Shown one piece after another: positions 1-6,718 of a stretch of 26,442 nt of DNA. How positions within the stretch are numbered: position 1 is the stretch's first letter; each line of letters starts with the position of its first letter. The notes below the pieces were generated by a model, which saw nothing but the letters and a program-made list of their open reading frames with translations, made no database searches and was not told the DNA's origin. Source of the DNA: SG8-41 sp029864385. Its GTDB lineage: Bacteria > Pseudomonadota > Gammaproteobacteria > Burkholderiales > SG8-41. The DNA lies in NCBI GenBank assembly GCA_029864385.1, contig JAOTTL010000030.1:1-26442 (forward strand), read 5' to 3'. The translations under genes and the position numbers were made by a program.

Positions 1-62
1 AGCTGCTCCAGCGTGACGCGAAAACGCGTGCCGCAGGACGGGCATTGCGTCACCATGCTCAC
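1..62 (-). CDS. Zinc-ribbon domain protein (DUF3426/MJ0042-like), N-terminal fragment
   Basis: Only about the first 20 codons are in the window; the rest lies beyond the left edge. The visible N-terminus reads MVTQCPSCGTRFRVTLEQL, with one CxxC knuckle followed by TRFRV, the hallmark of the MJ0042-type zinc ribbon that opens betaproteobacterial DUF3426 proteins. These are commonly encoded directly after prmA, as here. I prefer the GTG start at 62 (GTG-AGC-ATG) because a GAGGGA stretch lies about seven bases upstream; the ATG at 56 is the alternative. In full-length relatives the zinc ribbon is followed by a membrane segment and a C-terminal domain, none of which can be checked here. Function unknown. 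Confidence 0.6.
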   Translation of the reverse strand, partial: MSMVTQCPSCGTRFRVTLEQ

Positions 63-151
63 GATATATCCCTCGCTAATCGGCGCATCTTGCCTTGCGA
101 AATCTGAATTGCTGCCACGCGGTTTTTCGCCGCGGCCCTATTCACCCTGAC

Positions 152-1045
152 TCACTGCTCCTGTCTGATCCCGCTGAGCAGCGTCCAGTCTTCCTCCTCC
201 TCTTCGACACCGATGTCAAACCATGCGCGATAGGCTGCGCACACTTCGTCGGCCTGCGTCGGGAGCAGTCCGGCGAGAGCCAGCCGCCCGCCCGGGCGCG
301 TGAGCCGCGCGAGCACCGGCGCGAGCACAATGAGCGGATGGGCAAGGATGTTGGCAACCACGATCTGCGCCGGCGCGCCGATCGCCTCGGCCGCGCCGTG
401 GAAGCTGGCGTCGGCCTGATTTTGCATAGCATTGCGGCGCGCCGCAAGAAGCGCCTGCTCGTCGATGTCGACGCCCGTCGCGCGCGCCGCGCCCAGCTTG
501 AGGGCCGAGATCGCGAGCACACCCGAACCGCAACCATAATCGATCACGGACTCGCCGCCGCGCACGACGCGCTCGAGCCAGCGCAAACACAGCCGGGTCG
601 TGGGGTGGCTGCCGGTCCCGAAGGCGAGGCCGGGGTCGAGGATGATGTTGATTGCAGCCGGGTCGGGCGCGCGGTGCCAGCTGGGAACGATCCACAGCCT
701 CCGCGAGATCCGGATAGGCGCGAATTGTTCCTGGGTTACGCGTACCCAGTCCTGCTCGGGCACGCGCTCAACTTCGTGCGGCAGCGCCGCGATTCCGACC
801 CGGGCGCATGCCGCGCCAACGAGCGCTGCGGGATCCGCTTCCGCGGGAAGTAGCACGCTTACCCGGCTGTGCCGCCAACCCGCCGGCGGTCCCGCGCCGG
901 GCTCCCCGAACAGCGGCCGCTCCGCCGGCGAGCCCGCCTCGGCATCCGCAACATCCACGCTGGCCGCGCCCGCTGCAAGTAACGCTTCGCTCAGGGGCTC
1001 AACAAAGCGCGCTTCGACCTCGAAGGAAACGGAAAGCCAGAACAT
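152..1045 (-). CDS. prmA: Ribosomal protein L11 methyltransferase PrmA
   Basis: This SAM-dependent enzyme methylates amino groups on ribosomal protein L11 in the cytoplasm. At 297 aa it has the usual family length. The N-terminal substrate-recognition part starts MFWLSVSFEVEARFVEPLSEALL. The catalytic Rossmann domain shows the PrmA signature LDPGLAFGTGSHPTTRLCL, then SAM motif I as VIDYGCGSGVLAISA, the acidic VDID end of strand 2, and the VANILAHPL motif. I chose the ATG at 1045 rather than an upstream in-frame start because the residues before it are translated from a 7-bp repeat array and match nothing expected; the protein aligns with relatives from MFWLS. It is downstream of accC, a common betaproteobacterial order, but a 125-bp spacer full of repeats separates them. 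Confidence 0.93.
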   Translation of the reverse strand: MFWLSVSFEVEARFVEPLSEALLAAGAASVDVADAEAGSPAERPLFGEPGAGPPAGWRHSRVSVLLPAEADPAALVGAACARVGIAALPHEVERVPEQDWVRVTQEQFAPIRISRRLWIVPSWHRAPDPAAINIILDPGLAFGTGSHPTTRLCLRWLERVVRGGESVIDYGCGSGVLAISALKLGAARATGVDIDEQALLAARRNAMQNQADASFHGAAEAIGAPAQIVVANILAHPLIVLAPVLARLTRPGGRLALAGLLPTQADEVCAAYRAWFDIGVEEEEEDWTLLSGIRQEQ

Positions 1046-1056
1046 TGAACTCAGAG

Positions 1057-1153
1057 ATCGGTAAACGGTAAAACGGTAATCGGTGAACAGTAACAGCAGG
1101 CTCAACGGCGGCACGCGCCCAACACGGCATTGTTCCGTTCACCGTTTACCGTT
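1057..1153. repeat. Inverted pair of 7-bp-period arrays between accC and prmA
   Basis: Left array: 7-bp units ATCGGTA, AACGGTA, (one extra A), AACGGTA, ATCGGTG, AACAGTA at 1057-1092. Right array: TTCCGTT, CACCGTT, TACCGTT at 1133-1153, which is the reverse complement of the left pattern (AACGGTA against TACCGTT). About 40 bp of non-repetitive DNA separates them, so the RNA could fold into an imperfect stem. The left array ends about 12 bp from the prmA start codon, so it occupies the leader where a ribosome-binding site would be expected. Confidence 0.8.
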
Positions 1154-1170
1154 CATCTTCCTAGTGCTCA

Positions 1171-2523
1171 CTACTCGCGCGCAAGTTTGGCGAGCTTCTC
1201 CTCCAGGTAGTGGATGCTCGCGCCGCCTTGCAGGAACGCCGCGTCCCGCAGCAGCTCCTGGTGCAGGGGAATGTTGGTCTTGATGCCCTCAATCACGGTC
1301 TCGGAAAGCGCGGTGTTGAGCCGCGCGATTGCCTGCTCACGCGTGTCGCCGTAGGCGATGATCTTGCCGATCAGCGAATCGTAGTTTGGTGGCACGAAGT
1401 AGCCGTTGTAGGCATGAGAGTCGACCCGTATGCCTGGCCCGCCGGGGACGTGGAATGAGGTAATGCGGCCTGGCGAAGGTGTGAAGCGGTACGGGTCCTC
1501 GGCGTTGATGCGGCATTCGATCGCGTGCCCGCGGAACTGTATATCGCGCTGCTTGATGCCGAGTTTCTCGCCGGCCGCGATGCGAAGTTGAAGCTTGACG
1601 ATGTCGAGGCCGGTGATCATCTCCGTGACGGGATGCTCGACCTGAAGGCGGGTGTTGATCTCGATGAAGTAGAATTCGCCGCCGGTGTAAAGGAATTCGA
1701 AGGTCCCCACCCCTTCGTAGCCGAGCTTGCGGCAAGCCTCGGCGCAGCGCTCGGCGATACGCAGACAGGTGCGCACGTTGATCTTAAGCGCGGGGGCCTC
1801 TTCGATCACCTTCTGGTGCAACCGCTGCATCGAGCAATCGCGCTCGCCGAGGTGAATCGCGTTGCGGAATTTGTCGGCCAGCACCTGGAACTCGATATGA
1901 CGCGGGTTCTCCAGATACTTCTCCATGTAGATCATCGGGTTCGCGAACGCGGCCTGCGCCTCGGCCCGGGTCACTTGCACGGCCGGCAGCAGAGCAGCTT
2001 CTGTGTGGGCAACGCGCATCCCGCGCCCGCCTCCGCCACCCGACGCCTTGATGATCACGGGATAGCCGATAGAGCGCGCGATTTTCACGACTTGATTGGG
2101 CTCTTCCGGTAGCGGCTCAACCGCGCCGGGCACCACCGGCAGTCCGGCCTTCTTCATCGCGATCTTGGCATTTACCTTGTCACCGAGGAGCCGAATGGTT
2201 TCGGCCTTCGGGCCGATGAACACGAACCCGCTCTGCTCGACGCGCTCGGCAAAGTCGGCGTTCTCGGAAAGGAAGCCCCAACCGGGGTGGATCGCCTCGG
2301 CGTCCGTCACCTCGGCGGCGCTGATGATTGCGGGAATATTGAGGTAGCTCTGCGCGGATGGCGGTGGCCCGATGCACACCGATTCATCCGCGAGCTTCAC
2401 GTACTTCGCGTCGCGGTCGGCCTCGGAGTGGACCATGACCGTCTTGATGCCCAGTTCGCGGCAGGCGCGCTGGATGCGCAAGGCCACTTCACCGCGATTC
2501 GCGATCAATATCTTTTCAAACAT
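1171..2523 (-). CDS. accC: Acetyl-CoA carboxylase, biotin carboxylase subunit AccC
   Basis: AccC carboxylates the biotin carried on AccB using ATP and bicarbonate, the first half of malonyl-CoA formation for fatty acid synthesis. The protein is 450 aa, standard length, beginning MFEKILIANRGEVALRI. The ATP-grasp glycine-rich loop KASGGGGGRGMRV is at 159-171. HLGERDCSMQRLHQKVIEEAP is near 224, and the catalytic segment E288-INTR292-L-Q294-V295-E296-H keeps the residue numbering of the E. coli enzyme. No active-site residue appears missing. It follows accB, but the usual tight accB-accC coupling is broken by a ~150 bp spacer made largely of repeat DNA, and no good Shine-Dalgarno sequence precedes the ATG. 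Confidence 0.97.
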   Translation of the reverse strand: MFEKILIANRGEVALRIQRACRELGIKTVMVHSEADRDAKYVKLADESVCIGPPPSAQSYLNIPAIISAAEVTDAEAIHPGWGFLSENADFAERVEQSGFVFIGPKAETIRLLGDKVNAKIAMKKAGLPVVPGAVEPLPEEPNQVVKIARSIGYPVIIKASGGGGGRGMRVAHTEAALLPAVQVTRAEAQAAFANPMIYMEKYLENPRHIEFQVLADKFRNAIHLGERDCSMQRLHQKVIEEAPALKINVRTCLRIAERCAEACRKLGYEGVGTFEFLYTGGEFYFIEINTRLQVEHPVTEMITGLDIVKLQLRIAAGEKLGIKQRDIQFRGHAIECRINAEDPYRFTPSPGRITSFHVPGGPGIRVDSHAYNGYFVPPNYDSLIGKIIAYGDTREQAIARLNTALSETVIEGIKTNIPLHQELLRDAAFLQGGASIHYLEEKLAKLARE

Positions 2524-2528
2524 GGTTC

Positions 2529-2668
2529 ACCGCAGAGCCACAGAGAACTACTCGTTGACGGAAAGCCCGGCTCCCGGACCGAGAAAGCAATTGAACACGG
2601 TGCGGCCGCTACAGGATTCGGCCACAAGAGAGAAACTCTGTGTCTCTGTGCCTCTGTGCCTCTGTGGT
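2529..2668. repeat. Inverted pair of 8-bp-period arrays between accB and accC
   Basis: The right array is four 8-bp units TCTGTGTC, TCTGTGCC, TCTGTGCC, TCTGTGGT (2637-2668). The left array is two units ACCGCAGA, GCCACAGA (2529-2544), in opposite orientation so that it can pair with the right one. The pair frames a ~90 bp centre with no recognisable gene. This 'accgcagaggcacagag' type of sequence recurs between genes in many environmental bacterial genomes (recalled, not searched). It fills almost the entire accB-accC spacer and reaches to within six bases of the accC start codon. Confidence 0.85.
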
Positions 2669-2676
2669 TATAGTCC

Positions 2677-3114
2677 TCACCCGAGAATGAAGAGCGGCTC
2701 GCCGTACTCCACCGGCTGGCCGTTTTCGGCGAGCGCCGACTTGACGATGCCATCGCGGTCGGCTTCGATCTCGTTCAGCAGCTTCATCGCCTCGATGATG
2801 CACAATGTCTGGCCCGACTTCACCGCCTGGCCCACCTCCACGAATGCCTTCGCTCCCGGCGCCGAGGAGCGATAGAACGTGCCGACCATAGGCGAGCGGA
2901 TGATGTGGCCCTCGGGCACCGCTTCTGCTTCGGCGGGCGGCGCGGCAGCGGCTGGCGCCAGCGTGACAGCCTGCACCGGTGCGCCAGCTTGCGGCGCCGC
3001 CGGTGGCGCACCGCGGCTAATCCGCACCCGCTCCTCGCCCTCGGTAATCTCAAGCTCCGCGATTCCGGACTGCTGCACCAGGTCGATCAGCGTCTTGAGC
3101 TTGCGCAGGTCCAC
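2677..3114 (-). CDS. accB: Biotin carboxyl carrier protein of acetyl-CoA carboxylase AccB
   Basis: AccB carries biotin between AccC and the AccAD carboxyltransferase. The 145-aa protein has three parts: an N-terminal VDLRKLKTLIDLVQQSGIAELEI segment that matches the family start (E. coli MDIRKIKKLIEL), an Ala/Pro-rich linker (about residues 36-65), and a C-terminal biotinyl domain. The biotin-acceptor lysine is in EAMKLLNEIEAD (about residue 111). The start is GTG: two tandem GTG codons follow the aroQ stop codon, and a GGGGAGGA ribosome-binding site lies inside the 3' end of aroQ. I chose the second GTG by homology; the first (3117) is equally well placed. The aroQ-accB gap is 1-4 bp, so translation is probably coupled. 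Confidence 0.93.
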   Translation of the reverse strand: MDLRKLKTLIDLVQQSGIAELEITEGEERVRISRGAPPAAPQAGAPVQAVTLAPAAAAPPAEAEAVPEGHIIRSPMVGTFYRSSAPGAKAFVEVGQAVKSGQTLCIIEAMKLLNEIEADRDGIVKSALAENGQPVEYGEPLFILG

Positions 3115-3118
3115 CACG

Positions 3119-3571
3119 TTATTCCTCCCCCCCATACTGAAGGGCAAACTCCAGGGCAAGTTCGTATCCTTTCGCCCCCAGGCCGCTCAACACCCCTGCC
3201 GCAAGATCGGAAAAATACGATTCGCGCCGGAACGGCTCCCGGGCAAAGATGTTGGAAAGATGCACCTCGACAAACGGGATCCCCACCGCTGCCAAAGCAT
3301 CGCGTATGGCCACGCTGGTATGCGTGTAGGCCGCCGGGTTGATGATGATGAAATCGACCCGGTCGCGCCGGGCTTGCTGGATGCGCTCGATGAGCTCCGC
3401 CTCCGCGTTGCTCTGATAGGTCGCGAGCCGCACCCCGGCATCTCTCGCCCGTTTCTCCAACCGCCTGTCGATCAGCTCAAGTGTGTCGCTGCCGTAGAAC
3501 TCCGCCTGACGCGAGCCCAGCAGATTGAGGTTGGGGCCATTTAAGACCAATATGTTCTTAGCGCCAGCCAT
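3119..3571 (-). CDS. aroQ: Type II 3-dehydroquinate dehydratase AroQ
   Basis: It catalyses the third step of the shikimate pathway, dehydroquinate to dehydroshikimate, usually as a cytoplasmic dodecamer. The 150-aa length is normal for the type II enzyme. Family blocks are present: ILVLNGPNLNLLGSRQAEFYG with the catalytic tyrosine (Y26) on the mobile lid, INPAAYTHTSVAIRDAL (the usual Gly of GAYTHTS is Ala here), and EVHLSNIFAREPFR with the catalytic histidine H104 and substrate-binding R111. It is the first gene of the aroQ-accB-accC-prmA run, so the operon promoter should lie in the repeat-bearing spacer above it. No convincing ribosome-binding site precedes the ATG. Confidence 0.95.
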   Translation of the reverse strand: MAGAKNILVLNGPNLNLLGSRQAEFYGSDTLELIDRRLEKRARDAGVRLATYQSNAEAELIERIQQARRDRVDFIIINPAAYTHTSVAIRDALAAVGIPFVEVHLSNIFAREPFRRESYFSDLAAGVLSGLGAKGYELALEFALQYGGEE

Positions 3572-3640
3572 GTAAAAAGTGTGAAATCGCTCACAGTTCG
3601 TGCGCGATCAGGCAGACTGGAATCGCCTGCGTGCACGTTG

Positions 3641-3700
3641 GCGACAAGTTACCGTAAGTTAGCTGCTTTTGTCTACGAATTAGCGGAAATTAGTAACTGT
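3641..3700. repeat. TTA-phased AT-rich stretch (approx. 10-bp period)
   Basis: TTA triplets fall at 3649, 3659, 3680 and 3690, close to one helical turn apart, within GTTACCGTAAGTTAGC and AATTAGCGGAAATTAG. A similar stretch, GTTACGTGAGATTAACAG followed by AAGTTAGCC, has TTA at 4008, 4018 and 4028, exactly 10 bp apart. Together the two stretches flank the duplicated unit in this spacer. In-phase AT steps could bend DNA or be remnants of a 10-bp tandem array. Base composition here is clearly lower in GC than in the neighbouring genes. Confidence 0.45.
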
Positions 3701-3820
3701 ACGGTCGCTCGACCACGGTACATCGACTTTCTGAACAATCTGATCAAGCTAACTGGCAGACAGCCCGCCATTGCGCCCCTCGACCCGCTGGAGCGCCGTA
3801 TCCTAGAATACTGCCGATAG

Positions 3821-3835
3821 GCACCAACATGGTGC
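3821..3835. promoter_or_regulatory. NtrC-enhancer-like palindrome, copy A
   Basis: GCACCA-ACA-TGGTGC is a perfect 6+6 inverted repeat and, from memory, the same core as one of the NtrC sites in the enterobacterial glnA enhancer. A second TGGTGC-AAATAC-GCACCA palindrome overlaps it, ending near 3847. It sits about 250 bp upstream of aroQ. No glnA, glnK or amt gene is nearby, so the target is unclear; it could be a relic of a moved nitrogen-regulated promoter. Confidence 0.4.
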
Positions 3836-3961
3836 AAATACGCACCAAAAGCGAGGTCGGCAAATCGATTTTGTGAACGACCGGATCAGGCTCGTTGGAG
3901 ACAGCCCGCTATTGCGCCCCTCGACCAGCTCGAGCGCCGTGTCCTAGAACGGTGCCGACAC

Positions 3962-3976
3962 GCACCAACATGGTGC
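3962..3976. promoter_or_regulatory. NtrC-enhancer-like palindrome, copy B
   Basis: This is identical to the palindrome of copy A and lies exactly 141 bp from it, while the bases around it have diverged. Conservation of all 15 bases amid changing flanks hints that the site itself was selected, or that the duplication is fairly recent. On the minus strand TTGGCACCATGTTGGT also approaches a sigma-54 -24/-12 element (GG then GT, not GC, at the right spacing), which makes it ambiguous. Confidence 0.4.
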
Positions 3977-4054
3977 CAAGACGGACCGAGAGTAGTAGTT
4001 CGTCGAGTTACGTGAGATTAACAGAAGTTAGCCGCACAATAGGCGAAGATAGCG

Positions 4055-4594
4055 TCAAAGTAGCCGCTTTATCAGGCTCTCCAATTCGTCTTCTTTAAGA
4101 CCTCCAAGCTTGCTGCTCGCGACCTGGCCGGCCCGGTCGATTACCAGGGTATAGGGCAGGACCCCCGTCCGGTTCCCGGTCGAGCGCATGAGCTCCATGG
4201 CTTCCAAGCCGCCAAGCAGGACGGGGTAATTCATGCCGAATTCCCGTTGAAAGGCAGCGACCGGCTCACGCTGATCGATGGCCACGCCCACGAACTGGAG
4301 GCCTCGGGCACCGTAGCGCTTCTGCATTTGGATGAACAGGGGTATCTCTTCCCGGCACGGCGCGCACCATGTCGCCCAGAAATTAACCACCAGGACGCGC
4401 CCGCGCCATTGTTCGAGCGTCTCCGTGCCGCCCGAGAGGTTGGCGAGACGAGCCGCGAAGATCGCGTCGGCACGGATCCGCGTATCACTCGCGTCCGCGG
4501 CGGAGGACATCCACCATCGCCGCACGGCGTAGCCGCCGGCTGCCGAGCCGGCAGCCACCAATGCGACAAGCGCGATGACGCCGCGGCGGGTCAA
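4055..4594 (-). CDS. TlpA-like membrane-anchored thiol-disulfide oxidoreductase
   Basis: This 179-aa thioredoxin-fold protein probably reduces disulfides in the periplasm, fed with electrons by DsbD, whose gene it follows. The N-terminus MTRRGVIALVALVAAGSAAGGYAV is one membrane anchor or uncleaved signal. The TlpA/ResA core follows with VNFWATWCAPCREEIP (active-site CAPC at about 98-101), then GVAIDQ and the cis-proline segment GVLPYTLVID. The start codon appears to be TTG, whose last two bases form part of the dsbD stop (TTGA overlap), so translation is likely coupled. A role in cytochrome c maturation or general thiol repair cannot be separated from sequence alone. The C-terminus is complete (KEDELESLIKRLL). 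Confidence 0.85.
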   Translation of the reverse strand: MTRRGVIALVALVAAGSAAGGYAVRRWWMSSAADASDTRIRADAIFAARLANLSGGTETLEQWRGRVLVVNFWATWCAPCREEIPLFIQMQKRYGARGLQFVGVAIDQREPVAAFQREFGMNYPVLLGGLEAMELMRSTGNRTGVLPYTLVIDRAGQVASSKLGGLKEDELESLIKRLL

Positions 4595-6363
4595 CGGAGA
4601 GCGAGCGCCTGGTCGAGTACGGCGGCAAACGCCTCTGCCGGTTGGAAACCAATCACCCGCAGACCATCGATTTCGCGACCGCTACGATCGAAGAAAATGA
4701 TCCCCGGCGGACCAAAAAGGCGAAAGCGTTTGAGCAGCGCAAGATGTTCAGGCGCGCTCGCGGTCACATCCGCTTGTAGCAGCAGCATCTGGGCCATTCG
4801 CGCCTGCACGCTCGGATCGCTGAAGGTGAACCGCTCCATCTCCTTGCACGTGACGCACCAGTCCGCATAGAAATCGAGCATCACCGGCCGGCCGCTGGCA
4901 GCCTGGATACGACTGTCCAGCTCGGCAATGCTGCCCACGCGCTGAAAGCTCGGCGCCCCCGCCTCGCTGGCGCCCAAGCGCAGGCCCGATAGCGGCTGAA
5001 GCACGTCACGCCCGCCCGATAATGCCCCGATCAGGAATGCGATGCCCGCAACCAACGCGATGATGCCAACGCCCTTGCTGAACTTCTGAAAGCCGTGCGC
5101 ATGGACCGGAAGGGGATCGATCGCGTGCAGGAATACGGCCGTCACGATAAGCAGCGTGCCCCACGCAAGGAGGTGCACCGTCGCCGGAACGAACGGCGAG
5201 ACGAGGTAGATCGCGACGCCGAGGAGGAGCACGCCAAAGAAGCGCTTCACGGTCTCCATCCAGGGGCCCGCCTTGGGCAGCAGCGCGCCGGCGGAAGCGC
5301 CGATCACCAGCAGGGGCACCCCCATGCCGAGCGCCATCGCAAACAGCGCGGAGCCCCCCAGCACGACATCGTGGCTTTGGCTGATGTAGAGCAGCGCACC
5401 CGCCAGGGGCGCTGCCACGCACGGGCCGACAATGAGCGCCGAGAACACACCGATCACGAACACTCCTGTGGCGTGCCCGCCCTTGACGCGGCCGCTTGCC
5501 TCGGCAAGCTTCGACTGCAGCGCAACCGGTAACTGCAACTCGTAGAGCCCGAACATGGCCAGCGCAAGCGCCACGAACACGGCCGCAAAGGCGCCGACCA
5601 CCCATGGATTCTGCAGCACCGCAGCCAACATCGCGCCCGATAATCCGGCCGCGACACCCGCGATGGCATAAGTAACGGCCATCCCCAGCACATAGACCGC
5701 CGCCAGCAGGAATCCGCGCATCTTTGTGATGTGCGCGCCGCCGCCGACGATGATGCCTGAAAGAATCGGCACCATCGGCAGCACGCAGGGCGTGAACGAC
5801 AGCAGGAGCCCGAAGCCGAAGAAGCTCGCCACGACCAGCCAGAAACCGCTGGCAAACAGCGCTGTGACCTTCGAATCGCTCACCGGCGGCTGCAAACCAA
5901 AAAGCTGCGCTGCCGCGTCGCCTTGCGCCGGGGGAGGCGCGAACGACGCCAGCATGAGCTCCGCCGTCTGCTCCTGCGGCGTATAGCACACGCCCACGTC
6001 CGCACAGCCCTGCGAGACGGCAGTGAGCGTCAGCGCGGGAAGCGCCGTGCCCTCCACCTCGAACGGCACGACGATCCTGAGATCGCCCCGATGCGTCTCC
6101 ACCTCGCCGAAAAACTCGTCGCGCTTGCGTTTCCCGGGCGGAATCTGGGGCTCCCCCAGCTTCACCTGGGCCGGCGCAGCGGAGAAGCGGAATTTGTCGC
6201 GATAGAGGTAGTAGCCAGGCGCGATGCGGTAGGTCACTTCGATGGAGCGTGCGTCCTGCAGGCGGGCGGCGAACTGGAACGCCTTCTGGGGCTCGAGCAG
6301 CTCGGGCTCCGCCGCGTGGACGAAGGAGGAAACCGCCAGAAGGAGGATCAGAAGAAGGCGCAT
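4591..6363 (-). CDS. dsbD: Thiol:disulfide interchange protein DsbD
   Basis: DsbD passes electrons from cytoplasmic thioredoxin across the inner membrane to periplasmic partners such as DsbC and CcmG/TlpA-type proteins. The 590-aa protein is full length. It starts with a signal peptide MRLLLILLLAVSSFVHA cleaved before AEPEL. The alpha domain carries its two cysteines in QGCADVGVCYTPQ (about 120 and 126). The eight-helix beta domain has the redox cysteines in SFTPCVLPMVP (about 193) and IVGPCVAAPLAG. The C-terminal gamma domain has DWCVTCKEME. All six catalytic cysteines are therefore present. I chose the ATG at 6363 over an upstream TTG because it gives a clean signal peptide and leaves a 19-bp gap after cutA. 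Confidence 0.96.
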   Translation of the reverse strand: MRLLLILLLAVSSFVHAAEPELLEPQKAFQFAARLQDARSIEVTYRIAPGYYLYRDKFRFSAAPAQVKLGEPQIPPGKRKRDEFFGEVETHRGDLRIVVPFEVEGTALPALTLTAVSQGCADVGVCYTPQEQTAELMLASFAPPPAQGDAAAQLFGLQPPVSDSKVTALFASGFWLVVASFFGFGLLLSFTPCVLPMVPILSGIIVGGGAHITKMRGFLLAAVYVLGMAVTYAIAGVAAGLSGAMLAAVLQNPWVVGAFAAVFVALALAMFGLYELQLPVALQSKLAEASGRVKGGHATGVFVIGVFSALIVGPCVAAPLAGALLYISQSHDVVLGGSALFAMALGMGVPLLVIGASAGALLPKAGPWMETVKRFFGVLLLGVAIYLVSPFVPATVHLLAWGTLLIVTAVFLHAIDPLPVHAHGFQKFSKGVGIIALVAGIAFLIGALSGGRDVLQPLSGLRLGASEAGAPSFQRVGSIAELDSRIQAASGRPVMLDFYADWCVTCKEMERFTFSDPSVQARMAQMLLLQADVTASAPEHLALLKRFRLFGPPGIIFFDRSGREIDGLRVIGFQPAEAFAAVLDQALALR

Positions 6364-6382
6364 CGCAGAAAACCGGGTGGTC

Positions 6383-6715
6383 TCAACCAATAGAGATAGT
6401 CGTTTCCCCGCTCACCCAGTCGAGATAGTCGGCAAGCCCGCAACCTACTGGGACAGCGATGATTTCCGGAAGTTCGTAGGGGTGGAGCTCGCTGATCGCC
6501 GTTTCCACTTCGGGATAGAGCGCCGCGCGTGTCTTGATCAGCACCGGAACTTCGGTCGCATTCTCGACCTTTCCCTGCCACCGGTAGACCGACGTGCACT
6601 CCGCGAGCACGTTCACGCAGGCCGCGAGCCGGCGCGCGATCAACTCCCGGGCAAGCTCCAACGCGGCCGCGCGGTCCGGAAGATTGGTCAGTACAACGAC
6701 GAGCGCCTCAGACAT
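6383..6715 (-). CDS. cutA: Divalent-cation tolerance protein CutA
   Basis: CutA1 proteins are small, very stable trimers linked genetically to copper/divalent-cation tolerance; the biochemical role is unsettled. The 110-aa protein matches the family: ALVVVLTNLPDRAAALELARELIARRLAACVN at the N-terminus, the SVYRWQGKVENATEVPVLIKT core, and HPYELPEIIAVPV followed by YLDWV near the end. CutA often sits directly upstream of dsbD in proteobacteria, as here (in E. coli dsbD was once called cutA2). The gap from the upstream SDR gene is three bases and to dsbD nineteen, so one transcript is likely. Confidence 0.93.
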   Translation of the reverse strand: MSEALVVVLTNLPDRAAALELARELIARRLAACVNVLAECTSVYRWQGKVENATEVPVLIKTRAALYPEVETAISELHPYELPEIIAVPVGCGLADYLDWVSGETTISIG

Positions 6716-6718
6716 CGC

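Larger units (their letters stand above)
3722..3991. repeat. Two diverged direct copies of a ~130 bp unit between tlpA and aroQ
   Basis: Copy A (about 3722-3850) and copy B (about 3864-3991) are offset by 141-142 bp. The best-conserved part runs from ACAGCCCGC through the palindrome GCACCAACATGGTGC, with roughly 13 differences in 86 bp by my hand alignment; the upstream third is more diverged, with one 1-bp indel. The 3572-4054 spacer (483 bp) otherwise holds no convincing gene. A plus-strand reading frame through both copies gives similar peptides (APLDPLERRILEYCR and APLDQLERRVLERCR), but a stop codon lies between them and there is no family resemblance, so I do not call a gene. Confidence 0.75.

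Noticed and set aside
3581..3820. 79-codon plus-strand frame upstream of aroQ, covering repeat copy A
   Set aside because: It has no family resemblance and no ribosome-binding site. Its conserved part is explained by the DNA duplication; the second copy continues only after a stop codon.
5006..5989. Long alternative minus-strand frame inside dsbD (327 codons)
   Set aside because: It is a frame-shifted reading of the DsbD membrane domain, which is intact in its own frame.
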